From an uncultured Synechococcus sp. (GTDB lineage Bacteria > Cyanobacteriota > Cyanobacteriia > PCC-6307 > Cyanobiaceae), in the NCBI GenBank assembly GCA_913048995.1, contig CAJWXK010000003.1, positions 1 through 45,652 of the forward strand: 45,652 nt of DNA, written 5' to 3'. Shown piece after piece: positions 23,738 through 33,829 of the stretch. The stretch's first letter is position 1; every line of letters begins with the position of its first letter. Position numbers and translations under genes: made by a program. Under the pieces are notes generated by a model that was given only the letters and a program-made list of their open reading frames with translations, was not told where the DNA came from and did no database searches.

Positions 23738-26700
23738 GCCTCCCCTGGTGGTTGCAGCAGCCAGGCTCCTTCTCCACTGCGGGTGAAGAGCATCACCGCA
23801 TCAATGCGCAAGGGGTGGTTGCTTCCCACTCGGAGCTCCAGCCAGCGTCGTACCGCCTGGCGGTAGAGCTGGGCCTGCAGCCAGTAGTCCTTGGCTGCCA
23901 TCAGCTCATTGATCGGTCGACCCAGGCGATTGGTCTTCCAATCCAGCACCAGCCAGTGATCGCTGGTGCCGCTCGGCTGAAGGTGCACGATCAGATCGAT
24001 GACACCATTCAGGAACCCACTGCTTAGCTGTGGCTGACGCTGTAGGAGGCGCTCAGTGGCGTAGCCCTTCACGATTGGATCGGGATGTTTGGCCAGCTTT
24101 TGAAGCGCATCGGCCAGCACATCCACGGCAGGACCACTGGCAAAGCCGCTCAGAGGCAGGTCAAAGGGCAGTTCGCGCAGGGTGTCCGTTGTTGCGATCT
24201 GATTGAGTCGCAGGTCGCCTGCGGGACCCCCGAGGGGCTGGCGCAGCAGCATCTCTAGGGCTGGCGGCAGAGTCTCGGAGAGTTCAGCGGCAAGACCGGA
24301 GCGGGCTACCTCATCGCGGACCAGCTTCTTGACCTGGTCGCCGAGCGGATCGGACTGGAAATCGAGCTTTTCGAGGATGGCGTGCACCAGCGTTCCAAAG
24401 CCCGCTCCTCCCGGCAGGGCACTCCAGCAGGGGGCTTCCTTCTCTCCAGGGTCGAGGTTGTTGTTGTCGCGGTCGGGATCAAAGCCTTCCTCTTCACGCT
24501 GTGATGGCAAAGAGTTTGTGCTCTGATCGAGCAGCCGGCTGTAACTCCAGCGGCCCCAGTGGTTTTTCTTTCGCCTTTGCGGCAGCGCCTGCTTAGGTGC
24601 TGCCGCAAACACCGTTGCTGCTGGCGTGTAGGCCGGTGGGCTTGGGGGTTCAGCGCTCTCCAGGCTGATTCCGAGGTCCTGGCACCGGCGCTGCACCAGA
24701 TTCAGGAGGTCCGGTTCCTCCTTGATCAAGCTGCTGATCCCATCCCAGGGGGTCTCTGTCCGCAGCTGACGCTGCTCCGGATGCAACAGCCAGGCCGGCA
24801 GGCTGGCACCGCTGTCCTTGATCCTTCCCCAGTCGATGCAGAGTTGATGCTTGGCGCGGGTCATGGCCACATAGCCCAGGCGTAGCTGCTCCTGCCACTC
24901 CTCGATGCGGGTCTCTTGCAGCCGCTGGCGCCTTGGTTCACTGCCTGGTCGCCGGCTGAGTTCTAGGACCCGTCTCTGGCGCTCATCGTCCCAGGCCCGA
25001 AAAGGCGTCTCTAGTGATCGGGTGCTGCTGCAATCCCAAAGGCAGGGGCACCAGACGAGGGGGAACTCCAGCCCTTTGCTGGAGTGCAAGGTGGTGAGGG
25101 TGACCATGCTCTCGCTGGCGACGATGCGCTGCTGGCTGTCTTCACCGGTGCCGCCATGAAGCTGCTGCTGAACCAGCCAATGCTGCAGCCGTGCGGCTGA
25201 GGGGCGACCCTGGTCCTGCCACTGCAGCTGCAGCAGCTCCCCCATCTGCCGCAAATCGCTCAGGCGCTGTTCACCGCCTTGCCGCCCCCGTAGGCGCTCC
25301 AGGGCAGGGCCGCCGGCAAGCATCACCTCAAGAGCGGCCAGGGGTCCCACCTGCTGCCAGCGATGGCGGGCCTGCTGCAGTTGCAGCAGCCACTGGGCCC
25401 ATCGCTCTTGAGGCCAGGTCTGTAGTTCCTCCGCATGCCAACCTCCCAAGCTGGAGAAGGCCACAGCTGCTGCAGCGGCACGATCCCCCTCTAACTCCAG
25501 GCAATCCAGCGCCAGGGTCAGGCTGGCGGCTTCGGGGCTCTGCCAGAGATCACCACCGCGTCCGATCCGTGCCGGAATGCCCCGCCGCTGCAGTTCCCGC
25601 TGCAGGGCAATCGCATCGCTGTTTCGTCTCACCAGCACCGCTAGATCGCCTGGATGCAAAGGCCGCCACAGGTCACCCTCTAGAAGTTCCATGCCAGCGG
25701 CGAGGCTGCGCTGAAGGTCGTCAGAGACCCTCCGTGGCAGCTCCTGACGGAGGGCGCCGAGCTTGAGCGCTGAGCCGTTCTCTTCTTCTCCAAGCCAGCG
25801 CAGCCTCACGGGTGGGGCCGGGTTGCCATCGGCCAGCCGCAGGCGGCTGGACTCAGCTCCTTGCGGTGATTGCACCGGTCTGTAGCCAATGGCCTCAGTC
25901 CCAAAGGCCTCACCAGGGCAGAAGAGTCCATTGAGCACATTCAGCAGTGCAGGATCACTGCGCCTGTTGGTGTCCAGTGAGTGCCGTTGTCTGTCATCCC
26001 CCGTGGTGGCTGTGCGGTAGGTGCGGATATCGCCGCCACGAAATCGATAGATGGCCTGCTTGGGATCGCCGATCAGGGTTAGTGGTGCTTCCCCATCAAA
26101 AAGAGCCTGAAATAAGCGCCACTGAATCGGGTCGGTGTCCTGAAATTCATCGATCAAGCAGCAGCTCAGCTCGCGCTTTCGCCAGCGCTGCAGGCCTTCC
26201 AAAACCTCGGCACTGAGGTGATCGGGATCCACCTGTTCCAGTAGGTCCCCGAAACTGAGTTCATTGCGGCGCTGCCGCTGGCGGCTGGCCTGCCGCCTTA
26301 GTTGATGCACCAGATCAGAGGTAAGGGCCTCAATCGGTTCAAAGCAGAAGCGCTCGGCGCTGCCATGGAGTCCGCTAGTGGGAGCCTGATCCGAGTTGCT
26401 CAGAACTCGTCGCAATTGACTGGTGCTATAGGCCTGAGCCAGCAGCCGATAACGCTTGGCCGTGCTGCTGGCTGGTTTGTTCTCTAACGCTGAATGGGCG
26501 GCCGCGATCAGTTCTGGTAACTGTTCGAGCTTGGTTTTTCCCAGCAGCTTGCCGGCAGGACTGTCGTTGCCGCGGCCCTTGCAGATCTGCTTGAGGGCTT
26601 CAGCTGATGCATGGCCTTCGTCCTCGAGCTGGGAGAGAAAACGTTGTTCAAGCTGCTGCCACAACCTGGCAGGGTCCAGTTCCCCAGCTACGGGTGGCGG

Positions 26701-27321
26701 CAGGAGCATGTCGCGATCTTCATCCACCAGCTGGGCCAGCTGCATCAGGCCATCAGCGTCAATGTCCTGGTACGAGGCCACCCAGGCTTGCCATGGCGCC
26801 GGTGCTGGTGACAATCGGCTGCGGCGCCAGTCATTGACCAGCTCCTGCAGCAAAGGCCTATTGCTCTCCTGCAATCGGACCTGAGGATCCAAGCCCAGCA
26901 GTACCCCGTTGTCGCGGATCAGTCGCTGGATGAAGCCATGAATGGTGCTGATCGGTGCCAGGTCGATCCGATCGAGGCCCTGAAGCAGATTCAGCAGAAT
27001 CGTCAGGGCCTCTGGTGCCTGACTCCAGCGCTCGATCAACGTTGCCAGGGTGGGATCAGCCAGACCACTGGGCTCACCGGCGATGCGGTAAGCCAGGGCA
27101 GTGGCGGCTTGCTCGAGCCGCATTCGGATGCGCCGGCGGATTTCCGCGGCGGCGGCACGGGTGAAGGTCACCACCAGAATCGTGTCGATGGCGCGGCCCT
27201 GCTCTCCCACCTCGCGCAGCACGCGATGGCTGAGCGCATAGGTCTTTCCGGTGCCGGCACTGGCCTCAAGCACGAGGGTGCCGCTCTGCAGCGGGCCGTT
27301 GAGATCCAGCGGGCTGATCAC
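23734..27321 (-). CDS. recB: Exodeoxyribonuclease V beta subunit RecB
   Basis: The 3'-5' helicase and nuclease of RecBCD; 1195 residues, normal length. N-terminal helicase: LEASAGTGKTYALSHR (Walker A), VTFTRAAAAEIRRRI, SCCLIDEFQDTDPIQW (Walker B), LIGDPKQAIYRFRGGD, TLHSSKGLEFPLVW and LGYVAMTRAKHQL. C-terminal nuclease: GFGTLVHAILEKLDF, SGFLNGVIDLIVHL and LVLDWKTNRLG, with the D...DWK catalytic pattern intact, so nuclease activity is expected. The GTG start overlaps the recC stop (GTGA). Confidence 0.97.
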   Translation of the reverse strand: MISPLDLNGPLQSGTLVLEASAGTGKTYALSHRVLREVGEQGRAIDTILVVTFTRAAAAEIRRRIRMRLEQAATALAYRIAGEPSGLADPTLATLIERWSQAPEALTILLNLLQGLDRIDLAPISTIHGFIQRLIRDNGVLLGLDPQVRLQESNRPLLQELVNDWRRSRLSPAPAPWQAWVASYQDIDADGLMQLAQLVDEDRDMLLPPPVAGELDPARLWQQLEQRFLSQLEDEGHASAEALKQICKGRGNDSPAGKLLGKTKLEQLPELIAAAHSALENKPASSTAKRYRLLAQAYSTSQLRRVLSNSDQAPTSGLHGSAERFCFEPIEALTSDLVHQLRRQASRQRQRRNELSFGDLLEQVDPDHLSAEVLEGLQRWRKRELSCCLIDEFQDTDPIQWRLFQALFDGEAPLTLIGDPKQAIYRFRGGDIRTYRTATTGDDRQRHSLDTNRRSDPALLNVLNGLFCPGEAFGTEAIGYRPVQSPQGAESSRLRLADGNPAPPVRLRWLGEEENGSALKLGALRQELPRRVSDDLQRSLAAGMELLEGDLWRPLHPGDLAVLVRRNSDAIALQRELQRRGIPARIGRGGDLWQSPEAASLTLALDCLELEGDRAAAAAVAFSSLGGWHAEELQTWPQERWAQWLLQLQQARHRWQQVGPLAALEVMLAGGPALERLRGRQGGEQRLSDLRQMGELLQLQWQDQGRPSAARLQHWLVQQQLHGGTGEDSQQRIVASESMVTLTTLHSSKGLEFPLVWCPCLWDCSSTRSLETPFRAWDDERQRRVLELSRRPGSEPRRQRLQETRIEEWQEQLRLGYVAMTRAKHQLCIDWGRIKDSGASLPAWLLHPEQRQLRTETPWDGISSLIKEEPDLLNLVQRRCQDLGISLESAEPPSPPAYTPAATVFAAAPKQALPQRRKKNHWGRWSYSRLLDQSTNSLPSQREEEGFDPDRDNNNLDPGEKEAPCWSALPGGAGFGTLVHAILEKLDFQSDPLGDQVKKLVRDEVARSGLAAELSETLPPALEMLLRQPLGGPAGDLRLNQIATTDTLRELPFDLPLSGFASGPAVDVLADALQKLAKHPDPIVKGYATERLLQRQPQLSSGFLNGVIDLIVHLQPSGTSDHWLVLDWKTNRLGRPINELMAAKDYWLQAQLYRQAVRRWLELRVGSNHPLRIDAVMLFTRSGEGAWLLQPPGEA

Positions 27322-30300
27322 GGCGTGAAGCCCCCAGCGGCGAGGGCCTCACTGAGGGGGAGCAGCACCCGCTCGCTTAGCTCCCACACCTCAGGCTGCT
27401 GCAGCCAGCGATCAAGGTCTGGTGATTCGCCCGCTTCCAGCTGCAGCAGAGCCTCAGGCCAGCGGTAACCCTCACGGCTCTCGGGATTGAGTTCACTGAG
27501 TTGGCGGGCGGTGAGTCCCGGCAGAGGGGAATCGCCGCACTCAGCCTGCTGCCGGCTGAGCTTGAGCCAGTTCAGCTCCGGTACAAAGGAGATTGGTTGC
27601 TGCAGGCCTTTGCACCGGAGCTGCTGTAGATCCGCCAGACGTTCTTGAGCGATCTCCTGGGCGATGGGAAGCAGCTGCCAGCTGCCTGCTGCATCGCCAT
27701 CGCGGCAATTGACCAGACCCACCAGGTGTGTGGTGCGTGGCGCCTCGGCATTGGCCCAGAGGTGATCCAGCCAGCCATCCAGCAGTCGTTTCGGGTTAAA
27801 GCGTCCGCTGCAGATCAGCACCACGGAGCTTTCTTCATCGCCCAAATCCAAGCTGCGCTGAAGCAGCAAACGGCTGCGCTGCAGTGAGTCTGCGCTGGCG
27901 AGCTGGGCGGCTGGTCCTGGCGGCAGCAGTGCGCGCATGGCTAAAGCCTCTTGCTGCGCCGGCCAGCTGCTCTCCTGCAGTCGCTCGCTGCCAAGGCTCA
28001 GTAGGCGTTGGGTGAGGTTCCAGCGGCTGAGGCCATCAGCGTCGGTTTCCTCTGGATCCTCCTCCCTCTGTGCTCGCCTTAGTGGACGGATGTCATGGGC
28101 TCGTAGAAGGGCCCGGTGTGGATCCCGTAGCCAGCGCTGCAGTTCCTCGAGGCCTGCTTGAGCGATTTCAGGCAGGGGCCATTGCAATGAGGGAGGCCAT
28201 GGAGCAGTGACCTGTTGCACTGCCCGTGGCAGTGGTGGTAGGGGTTGCCGCTGCTGCACTACAAGCGTCGTGATCGGCTCACCTGCTGGGGTGCGGTAGC
28301 TGCTCTCGAGGCAGCGCAGTAGGTCACTAAGAGGTGCCGCTGGGTTGCGCTCCTCGCCGCTGCGTGGATCAATCGCGGTGAAAGTGGCGATCCAGTGCTG
28401 GGTGCAGGCCTGCAGTGCCTCCATCAAGATGGCTCGATCTTCTTGGCGCCGATCGCGATCACCCCGCCAGCGCTGGCGCAGCATTAGGTCAAAGCCCGCG
28501 CGTGTATCCCGTCGGGGCAGCCGCTCTTCATCCATACCTAAAAGCACCACGACCCGGTGAGGAATCGAGCGCATTGGTTCCAGGGCACTGAGCGTGACGG
28601 CACCGCTGACGTGGCCATACCGCCCCTGCTCCTGGGCTTCCGCCTCCTCCAGCAGGGTGACCACCGCAGCGCTGTCTAGCTCCAGTTTCTGATCTCCCGC
28701 TAATCGCAGGGGCTCCAGCAAGGCGTAAAGCTCTGGGGACTGCCATCCGTCGTCGTTGCCGCTGCCCCCCAGTTGCTGCACCGCTTGCGCCAGGTTGCGG
28801 TTCCATGCGTCAGGGGTTTGGGGGGCCTCCAGCTGTTGCAGCTGTTCGAAGAGTCGGCCACAGGCGTCGTTCAACGCCAGGACCACCTCGGCGGTGGCCA
28901 GCGGCCCATGACAAGCGGCGATGCTTTGCCATTGACCCGCGTCAGCGTCGTTCTCTGGAAAAGCATCTTCCAGTTGCAGGCCCAGCAGCAGGCGGTCCAG
29001 CCCCCAGCGCCAACTGTGTTGGGCATCATCCGGATAGCCCCACCTGACGCGGTGCTGAGCGTCGCGGCCCCAGCGAATGCCGGCGGCCTGCAGTAAGGAG
29101 CGCCACTGAGGCTGGCTGAGGCCATCGAGCTCGAGGTGTGCGGCCACCTCGGGAAGCATCAATAGATCAAGCACCTCTTCGCAGTCGAGACGGCCACCGA
29201 CCAGATCCAGCAGGCGGAAGACCAGATCCACGCGCGGATTGCGTTGACGCAGCGTTCGATCGGTGACCCGTACGGGCAGGTGGCGGGGATCAGCGCTGCC
29301 GCCAGGTCGTTCAAACACCGCCTGAACAAGAGGTGTGAACCGCGCCACATCGGAGGTCATCAACAGCACATGGCGCGGCTCAAGTGCAGGGTCTGCTGCC
29401 ATCAGTGCGAGCACGGTGTTGTGGGCTTCCTCCACCTGCCTGCGGTCGCCATGACAGGCGAGCACCAGCAGGTTGACCTGCTCGGCTTCGATGCTCAGGG
29501 GAGGTTCAAGACCGGGCATTCCCTCGGCCCGCCTCAGGCCGAGATGCATGTCGCGTTTGAGCTGCTGCAGCAGTCCGTCTCCTGCTGCCGGCGGTTCAGG
29601 CGGCAGTGGCTCACGACAGAAGCGCTCCTGCAGCTCGGCGGCAATCAGCTCAAGCTGCCAGTGAAAATCACGTTGGGTGCGCCCAAGGCTGGCCAGCAGC
29701 GGATGGCCGCGATACAGCAGTCGCTGTTCCAGGGACTCCAGTGCGCTTTCGGCCTCGGCGTTGACGGGCTCCTCACCCCAGGGATCGAGGCTGGGACTGA
29801 GCTGATAAATGATCACCGATCGAGCCCCGCTACCAGCTTGCTGCGCTAGCAGCTGCCACATTGCTGGCGGCAGGCTTGAGAGGCCAAAAACATGCAGGGG
29901 TTGGGCTTGCGGCGTGAGTTGAGACGCAGCCTCCAGCGCCCCTAGTAAGCGTTCAGCCGGGTGAGCTACACCTTGAGAGGCCAGACGATCCTGTAATGCG
30001 CGCAGGAGGGCTGGTTGCCAGCGATCCTGTTCTGGTAAAGGCGCTCCGCTGGCGTCGCAGTCTTCGCCAGCAAGCCAGCGGCGAACCATCCTTGGCCTGT
30101 AAAGGGCGTACTGATCAAGGGTGTCGCAGATCTGGATCAACAGCCTCAGGCGATAGCGGTCCAACCCGCTGGTTTCTGCGTCGGGGCGATTCCAGAGCTG
30201 CAGCAGCGGCTGCCAGGTTGCTGAGCTCGGCATGGCCTCGAGCAGAGCAGCCACGCTCCAGCGAAGCCGAGATGGATCCCAGGGGTCATCGGCTGGATGG

Positions 30301-30542
30301 CTAAGGCTCCCGTCGAGCTCGAGCACCAAATGACGCAGGGCTCGGCCGCCGAAATCAAAGTCCACACCCGCGCAGATGCCCAGGTGTTCGCTGAGGGCCA
30401 GTGCAAGCCAGCGACTCATGGCGTTGGTGCTGATCAGCACCTGCTGGGCCTGCAGTGGATTGTCCGGGAAGCTTTGTCGCAGCTCAGTCGCCAAGGCAGT
30501 TGCCAGCTGCTCGATGCTGTTGCTGCTGATCAGGCGAAGCAT
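27318..30542 (-). CDS. recC: Exodeoxyribonuclease V gamma subunit RecC
   Basis: RecC holds the complex together and scans for Chi. 1074 residues. The N-terminus MLRLISSNSIEQLATAL and STNAMSRWLALALSEHLGI match the family opening. FGLSSLPPAMWQLL and VLLGMDEERLPRRDTRAGFDL are conserved mid-protein blocks, and the C-terminus holds the inactivated nuclease-like domain. No Walker A is expected or seen. It is first in the recCBD operon; the promoter should lie in the 100-base gap shared with a divergent 61-codon gene. The Chi sequence recognised here cannot be read from the protein. Confidence 0.96.
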   Translation of the reverse strand: MLRLISSNSIEQLATALATELRQSFPDNPLQAQQVLISTNAMSRWLALALSEHLGICAGVDFDFGGRALRHLVLELDGSLSHPADDPWDPSRLRWSVAALLEAMPSSATWQPLLQLWNRPDAETSGLDRYRLRLLIQICDTLDQYALYRPRMVRRWLAGEDCDASGAPLPEQDRWQPALLRALQDRLASQGVAHPAERLLGALEAASQLTPQAQPLHVFGLSSLPPAMWQLLAQQAGSGARSVIIYQLSPSLDPWGEEPVNAEAESALESLEQRLLYRGHPLLASLGRTQRDFHWQLELIAAELQERFCREPLPPEPPAAGDGLLQQLKRDMHLGLRRAEGMPGLEPPLSIEAEQVNLLVLACHGDRRQVEEAHNTVLALMAADPALEPRHVLLMTSDVARFTPLVQAVFERPGGSADPRHLPVRVTDRTLRQRNPRVDLVFRLLDLVGGRLDCEEVLDLLMLPEVAAHLELDGLSQPQWRSLLQAAGIRWGRDAQHRVRWGYPDDAQHSWRWGLDRLLLGLQLEDAFPENDADAGQWQSIAACHGPLATAEVVLALNDACGRLFEQLQQLEAPQTPDAWNRNLAQAVQQLGGSGNDDGWQSPELYALLEPLRLAGDQKLELDSAAVVTLLEEAEAQEQGRYGHVSGAVTLSALEPMRSIPHRVVVLLGMDEERLPRRDTRAGFDLMLRQRWRGDRDRRQEDRAILMEALQACTQHWIATFTAIDPRSGEERNPAAPLSDLLRCLESSYRTPAGEPITTLVVQQRQPLPPLPRAVQQVTAPWPPSLQWPLPEIAQAGLEELQRWLRDPHRALLRAHDIRPLRRAQREEDPEETDADGLSRWNLTQRLLSLGSERLQESSWPAQQEALAMRALLPPGPAAQLASADSLQRSRLLLQRSLDLGDEESSVVLICSGRFNPKRLLDGWLDHLWANAEAPRTTHLVGLVNCRDGDAAGSWQLLPIAQEIAQERLADLQQLRCKGLQQPISFVPELNWLKLSRQQAECGDSPLPGLTARQLSELNPESREGYRWPEALLQLEAGESPDLDRWLQQPEVWELSERVLLPLSEALAAGGFTP

Positions 30543-30646
30543 CGGCTCATTCGTCCATCTCTTTAGCTTTTTTCAAGGAGATTGCCCCTGTTGACGGCCC
30601 TGCAAAACGGAAATCGCTGACACAATTGGAGTCTTAATTTGTTCGT

Positions 30647-30832
30647 TTGAAAGTAAAAGTGCCAACGCACCTGCAGTGGTCAGAAGATGGTGAGTTACAC
30701 CCTGAGGAGTTGGCTCGGCTGCAGTCGTTGCTGGCTTCAAGCGCCCATGGCTGCGATCTGGAATTTCAGGCCCTAGAGCAGTCGCTTAATTCCTCAGCTC
30801 AGAAGCAAGCGGATCCGGCACTGACGAACTAG
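30647..30832 (+). CDS. Small acidic hypothetical protein divergent from recC
   Basis: 61 residues from TTG 30647 (GTG 30659 is an alternative). KVKVPTHLQWSEDGELHPEELARLQSLLAS begins with a strand-like basic part and continues as an amphipathic helix, with EFQALEQSLNSSAQ near the end. Soluble, one Cys. The last 47 bases overlap the convergent ycf54. It shares a promoter region with recC but has no evident link to recombination. Function unknown. Confidence 0.55.
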   Translation: MKVKVPTHLQWSEDGELHPEELARLQSLLASSAHGCDLEFQALEQSLNSSAQKQADPALTN

Positions 30833-31112
30833 GCGCGTTAAAGCTGCCTTTGAGCACATATTCCAGGCGTAGTTTCATAAAATCAATAAACGAGCTGTCT
30901 GTGGAGATCACCGCAGCCGCCGGTCTTGGCATGTCCGTGGTCTGATCTTTGAGTTCTGCTGCATTCAGAAAACAAGGCTGACGCACCAACCAGAAATCAA
31001 TCGTTTTCCCTTTCTCGCTGTAATCACGAGCTCTTTCGCGCAGCACTTCTTCGAGAGGCTCCTCCTCGGTCAGGAACCGTTCGCTGGCGGCCACGAAGTA
31101 ATAGGTGTCCAT
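30786..31112 (-). CDS. ycf54: Ycf54 (Mg-protoporphyrin IX monomethyl ester cyclase accessory protein, DUF2488)
   Basis: Ycf54 is needed for assembly or stability of the aerobic cyclase (AcsF) that forms ring E of chlorophyll. 108 residues: TYYFVAASERFLTEEEPLEEVL, KTIDFWLVRQPCFL, PAAAVISTDSSFI and LKLRLEYVLKGSF are all blocks known from Synechocystis Ycf54. The protein ends with a non-conserved Ser/Pro tail. It follows pdxJ... in transcription order it precedes pdxJ on the minus strand, with a 2-base gap, so the two are coupled. Confidence 0.92.
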   Translation of the reverse strand: MDTYYFVAASERFLTEEEPLEEVLRERARDYSEKGKTIDFWLVRQPCFLNAAELKDQTTDMPRPAAAVISTDSSFIDFMKLRLEYVLKGSFNAPSSSVPDPLASELRN

Positions 31113-31114
31113 TG

Positions 31115-31903
31115 TTAGGGCTGACCCTCAACATCCACTGAATCCGGATTCTGCAGCAAGGCCCCTTCGCCGAACAGGGGCTCCCGCCGCGGACTGCTCA
31201 CCAACTGCTTCATTTGGCGCACCGCTTCGCTTAGGCCGACTGCGAGGGCACGAGCCATGATCGTGTGACCGATATTGAGTTCTTCCATCCCGTCGATGGC
31301 GGCCACCGGTTCAACGTTCTGATACGTGAGTCCATGGCCGGCATTAACCCGTAGCCCCAGCTCCTGGGCTCGCTGGCAGCCTTCCACCAGCCTGGCTAGT
31401 TCCAAAGGTTGCTGGCTCCAGTTGGCATCTGCATACCCTCCGGTGTGTAGCTCGACCCATCGCGCGCCACTGCGCGCACTTGCCTTCAGCTGCTCGGCAT
31501 CAGCATCAACAAACAGGCTGACCGGGATCCCTGCCCCCTGCAGCTGCTGGATGTGGCGGCAGAGGCCATCTCCTGCCGTGATGACATCCAGGCCACCTTC
31601 GGTGGTCACCTCTTCCCGCTTTTCCGGCACGAGGGTGACCATGTCTGGGACTAGATCGATAGCAATGGCCACCATCTCCGCGGTCGCTGCCATTTCCAGA
31701 TTGAGGCGGCTGCGCACTGTGCGGCGCAAAAGCTCCACATCACGGTCTTGGATATGCCGCCTGTCTTCCCGCAGATGGACGGTGATGCCATCAGCACCCC
31801 CCAGTTCGGCCAGCACTGCCAGGGTGACCGGGTCTGGTTCAACGGTTCTGCGGGCTTGGCGCACCGTGGCGATGTGGTCGAGATTGACGCCGAGACTGGC
31901 CAT
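31115..31903 (-). CDS. pdxJ: Pyridoxine 5'-phosphate synthase PdxJ
   Basis: PdxJ condenses 1-deoxyxylulose 5-phosphate with aminoacetone phosphate to form pyridoxine 5'-phosphate. From ATG 31903 the protein is 262 residues and starts [16 protein letters not shown], the family N-terminus; the longer track start 31972 overlaps plsC and is rejected. [49 protein letters not shown] and [10 protein letters not shown] hold the active-site and phosphate-binding residues. It precedes nothing else in its operon except ycf54, which reads towards it. The promoter region is shared with divergent plsC, whose start overlaps this gene's upstream region by 58 bases of spacing. Confidence 0.95.
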   Translation of the reverse strand: MASLGVNLDHIATVRQARRTVEPDPVTLAVLAELGGADGITVHLREDRRHIQDRDVELLRRTVRSRLNLEMAATAEMVAIAIDLVPDMVTLVPEKREEVTTEGGLDVITAGDGLCRHIQQLQGAGIPVSLFVDADAEQLKASARSGARWVELHTGGYADANWSQQPLELARLVEGCQRAQELGLRVNAGHGLTYQNVEPVAAIDGMEELNIGHTIMARALAVGLSEAVRQMKQLVSSPRREPLFGEGALLQNPDSVDVEGQP

Positions 31904-31960
31904 CGGATCTGCTGTCCAACGAACAACTTTAGAAAGGCCATCGCTGGATAGGGTTCGCCC

Positions 31961-32668
31961 ATGGCTGCCCAATCCGCTACCCCTGATCAGGCCCGCCTGC
32001 AGCGTGCGCGCTCTGTCCAGTGCGACGTGGTTCCGTGGCTGGCGCCACTGGCGATCCTTGCCACCGAGGATTTAGCGCTGCCTCTGTTTTTCAGCAGCGT
32101 CACCATCACAGGTCTCGAGCATCTGCCTCAAAGCGGACCGGTGCTTCTGGCGCCGACCCACCGCGCTCGATGGGACGCCTTGCTTCTGCCCCGTGCTGCT
32201 GGCCGTCGCGTCAGCGGTCGCGACTGCCGCTTCATGGTGACCACCAGCGAGATGGTTGGTCTGCAGGGATGGTTCCTGCATCGCCTGGGTTGCTTTGCCA
32301 TCGATCAGACCAAGCCTGGAACCGCGAGCCTTCGCTTTGCACTCGATTTGCTGGAGGCCCAGCAGCAGGTCGTCGTTTTCCCTGAAGGCCGAATCAACCG
32401 TGATGGGGCGCTGATTAAGGTCGCCCGCGGCCTGCCTCGCCTGGCCTCTCTCGCCATGACAAAAGGCATGAGTTCAGTTCCTGTGGTGCCGGTCGGCATC
32501 GCTTACAGCCGGCCGTTTCCCCGCTGGCGTGATCATGCCGCGCTGTGTTTTGGCCAACCTCTGCAGCTTGAGGGCCAGGGCAAGGCTGCGGCCGCTGATC
32601 TCGCCCAACGTTTGGCCAGTGCAATGCAATCAGCTGAGGAAGCGGCCCGTCACAGCCTGAAGGCTTGA
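31961..32668 (+). CDS. plsC: 1-acyl-sn-glycerol-3-phosphate acyltransferase (PlsC family)
   Basis: Makes phosphatidic acid for membrane glycerolipids. 235 residues. The acyltransferase block I is APTHRARWD (His67 to Asp72, HX4D). [10 protein letters not shown] is block III (glycerol-3-phosphate binding), and [10 protein letters not shown] is block IV. Only weak hydrophobic segments are present, so it is probably peripheral to the membrane. It is divergent from pdxJ. Paralogues exist in most cyanobacteria, so the exact acyl-acceptor specificity is not certain. Confidence 0.88.
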   Translation: MAAQSATPDQARLQRARSVQCDVVPWLAPLAILATEDLALPLFFSSVTITGLEHLPQSGPVLLAPTHRARWDALLLPRAAGRRVSGRDCRFMVTTSEMVGLQGWFLHRLGCFAIDQTKPGTASLRFALDLLEAQQQVVVFPEGRINRDGALIKVARGLPRLASLAMTKGMSSVPVVPVGIAYSRPFPRWRDHAALCFGQPLQLEGQGKAAAADLAQRLASAMQSAEEAARHSLKA

Positions 32669-32712
32669 GTTCGCTGCACCTAAAGTCTCGCGATCGACCC
32701 AGATCAGGGCCC

Positions 32713-33234
32713 ATGCGCCGCACTTTGCTCACCGCCAGCCTGGCCCTGGCACTTGCTCCTCTGCCTGCCCTCGCTCAGGCGGACACGACGCCTGCGGCTG
32801 CTGTCGCCGCAAGCAGTGGAGACACCTTCAATATTTCATCGGTGGAGGCTCTGCTGGCCGAGGGTGACGCCCAGGCTGCAAGTGGCGATCTCAGCGGTGC
32901 CGTTGCCTCCTACGACAAGGCTCGCAACGCGGCGCGTTCCTTGTTGTCCTTCTACCGCGATCTCGGTGGAGCCTTCCGAGGCTTGGACGCCCGCATTCCA
33001 CGTGCAATGGATGCCAACGGGCGTGAGGCGATTGAGGCGTTGGCATCGGCCAACCTGCGTCTGGCAGCGGCCTATCGGCGTCAAAGTCAATCTGAAGTGG
33101 CCGTGCCTCTCCTGGTGGAAGTCGTCAAGTTGATGACGCCTGCCAGTGCCGATGGCCGCAAGGCTTATCAGCAGCTTCTCGAGGTTGGATTCGTTTCGAT
33201 CCCCTACAACGCACCTGCTCCCTCCGCAAACTGA
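32713..33234 (+). CDS. Secreted hypothetical protein with TPR-like helices
   Basis: 173 residues from ATG 32713; the track start 32665 lies inside plsC. Signal peptide [21 protein letters not shown], cut before QADTTP. The mature part is helical, with [25 protein letters not shown] and [25 protein letters not shown] resembling single TPR units. Probably periplasmic or lumenal. It is 5 bases upstream of the BolA gene, so it may be co-transcribed. Family not recognised. Confidence 0.75.
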   Translation: MRRTLLTASLALALAPLPALAQADTTPAAAVAASSGDTFNISSVEALLAEGDAQAASGDLSGAVASYDKARNAARSLLSFYRDLGGAFRGLDARIPRAMDANGREAIEALASANLRLAAAYRRQSQSEVAVPLLVEVVKLMTPASADGRKAYQQLLEVGFVSIPYNAPAPSAN

Positions 33235-33239
33235 GTTCG

Positions 33240-33473
33240 ATGGTCCAGGCTGATTCAGTGATCGCAGCTGTGCGTCAGGCCCTGCCCGATGCCCAGGTTG
33301 AGGTGGAGGATCTCACCGGGGGTGGCGATCACCTGCAACTGAAGGTTGTCTCTACAGCTTTCGCTGGCCTGAGCCGCATCAAACAGCACCAGCTTGTCTA
33401 TAAAGCTCTCAACCAGGAACTGGCCACTGAAGCCATTCATGCTCTGGCTTTAACCACCTCCTGCCCCCAATAA
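33240..33473 (+). CDS. BolA-family protein
   Basis: BolA-type proteins bind monothiol glutaredoxins through a shared [2Fe-2S] cluster and act in iron handling. 77 residues: [32 protein letters not shown], then [18 protein letters not shown], the conserved class-II (R-x-H-Q-x-V) helix. His30 and the C-terminal His are the expected ligands. The gene for a CGFS glutaredoxin begins 25 bases downstream, the standard BolA-Grx pairing. Confidence 0.93.
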   Translation: MVQADSVIAAVRQALPDAQVEVEDLTGGGDHLQLKVVSTAFAGLSRIKQHQLVYKALNQELATEAIHALALTTSCPQ

Positions 33474-33498
33474 GCTCAAGTTCTCAGTCGAGTTCTCC

Positions 33499-33822
33499 AT
33501 GGACGCCCAGCTCAAGAGCCGCATCGAAGGTTTGATCTCCAGCAGCCCTGTCTTTATCTTCATGAAGGGCAGCAAATTGATGCCCCAGTGTGGCTTCTCC
33601 AACAATGTCGTTCAGATCTTCAATTCTCTGGGGGTGCCCTTTGAGACTTTTGATGTGCTAGCTGATCCTGATATTCGTCAGGGCATCAAGGAATTTTCTG
33701 AATGGCCCACAATTCCCCAGGTGTATCTGAAGGGTGAATTCCTTGGGGGTTCAGACATCATGATCGAAATGTATAACTCCGGTGAGTTGCGCGAGACCGT
33801 CACTGTGGCCCTTGCCAGTTGA
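33499..33822 (+). CDS. grxD: Monothiol glutaredoxin Grx4 (CGFS type)
   Basis: 107 residues: [24 protein letters not shown] with the monothiol active site CGFS, then [33 protein letters not shown], carrying the cis-Pro and GG glutathione contacts. It carries or transfers [2Fe-2S] clusters and pairs with the adjacent BolA. The usual KGT before the active site is KGS here, a mild change. A cupin gene begins 7 bases after its stop. Confidence 0.95.
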   Translation: MDAQLKSRIEGLISSSPVFIFMKGSKLMPQCGFSNNVVQIFNSLGVPFETFDVLADPDIRQGIKEFSEWPTIPQVYLKGEFLGGSDIMIEMYNSGELRETVTVALAS

Positions 33823-33829
33823 TCAGGGC

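Noticed and set aside
25191-25766. 191-codon plus-strand ORF opposite recB
   Set aside because: Low-complexity Ala/Pro/Arg translation created by the high-GC coding strand.
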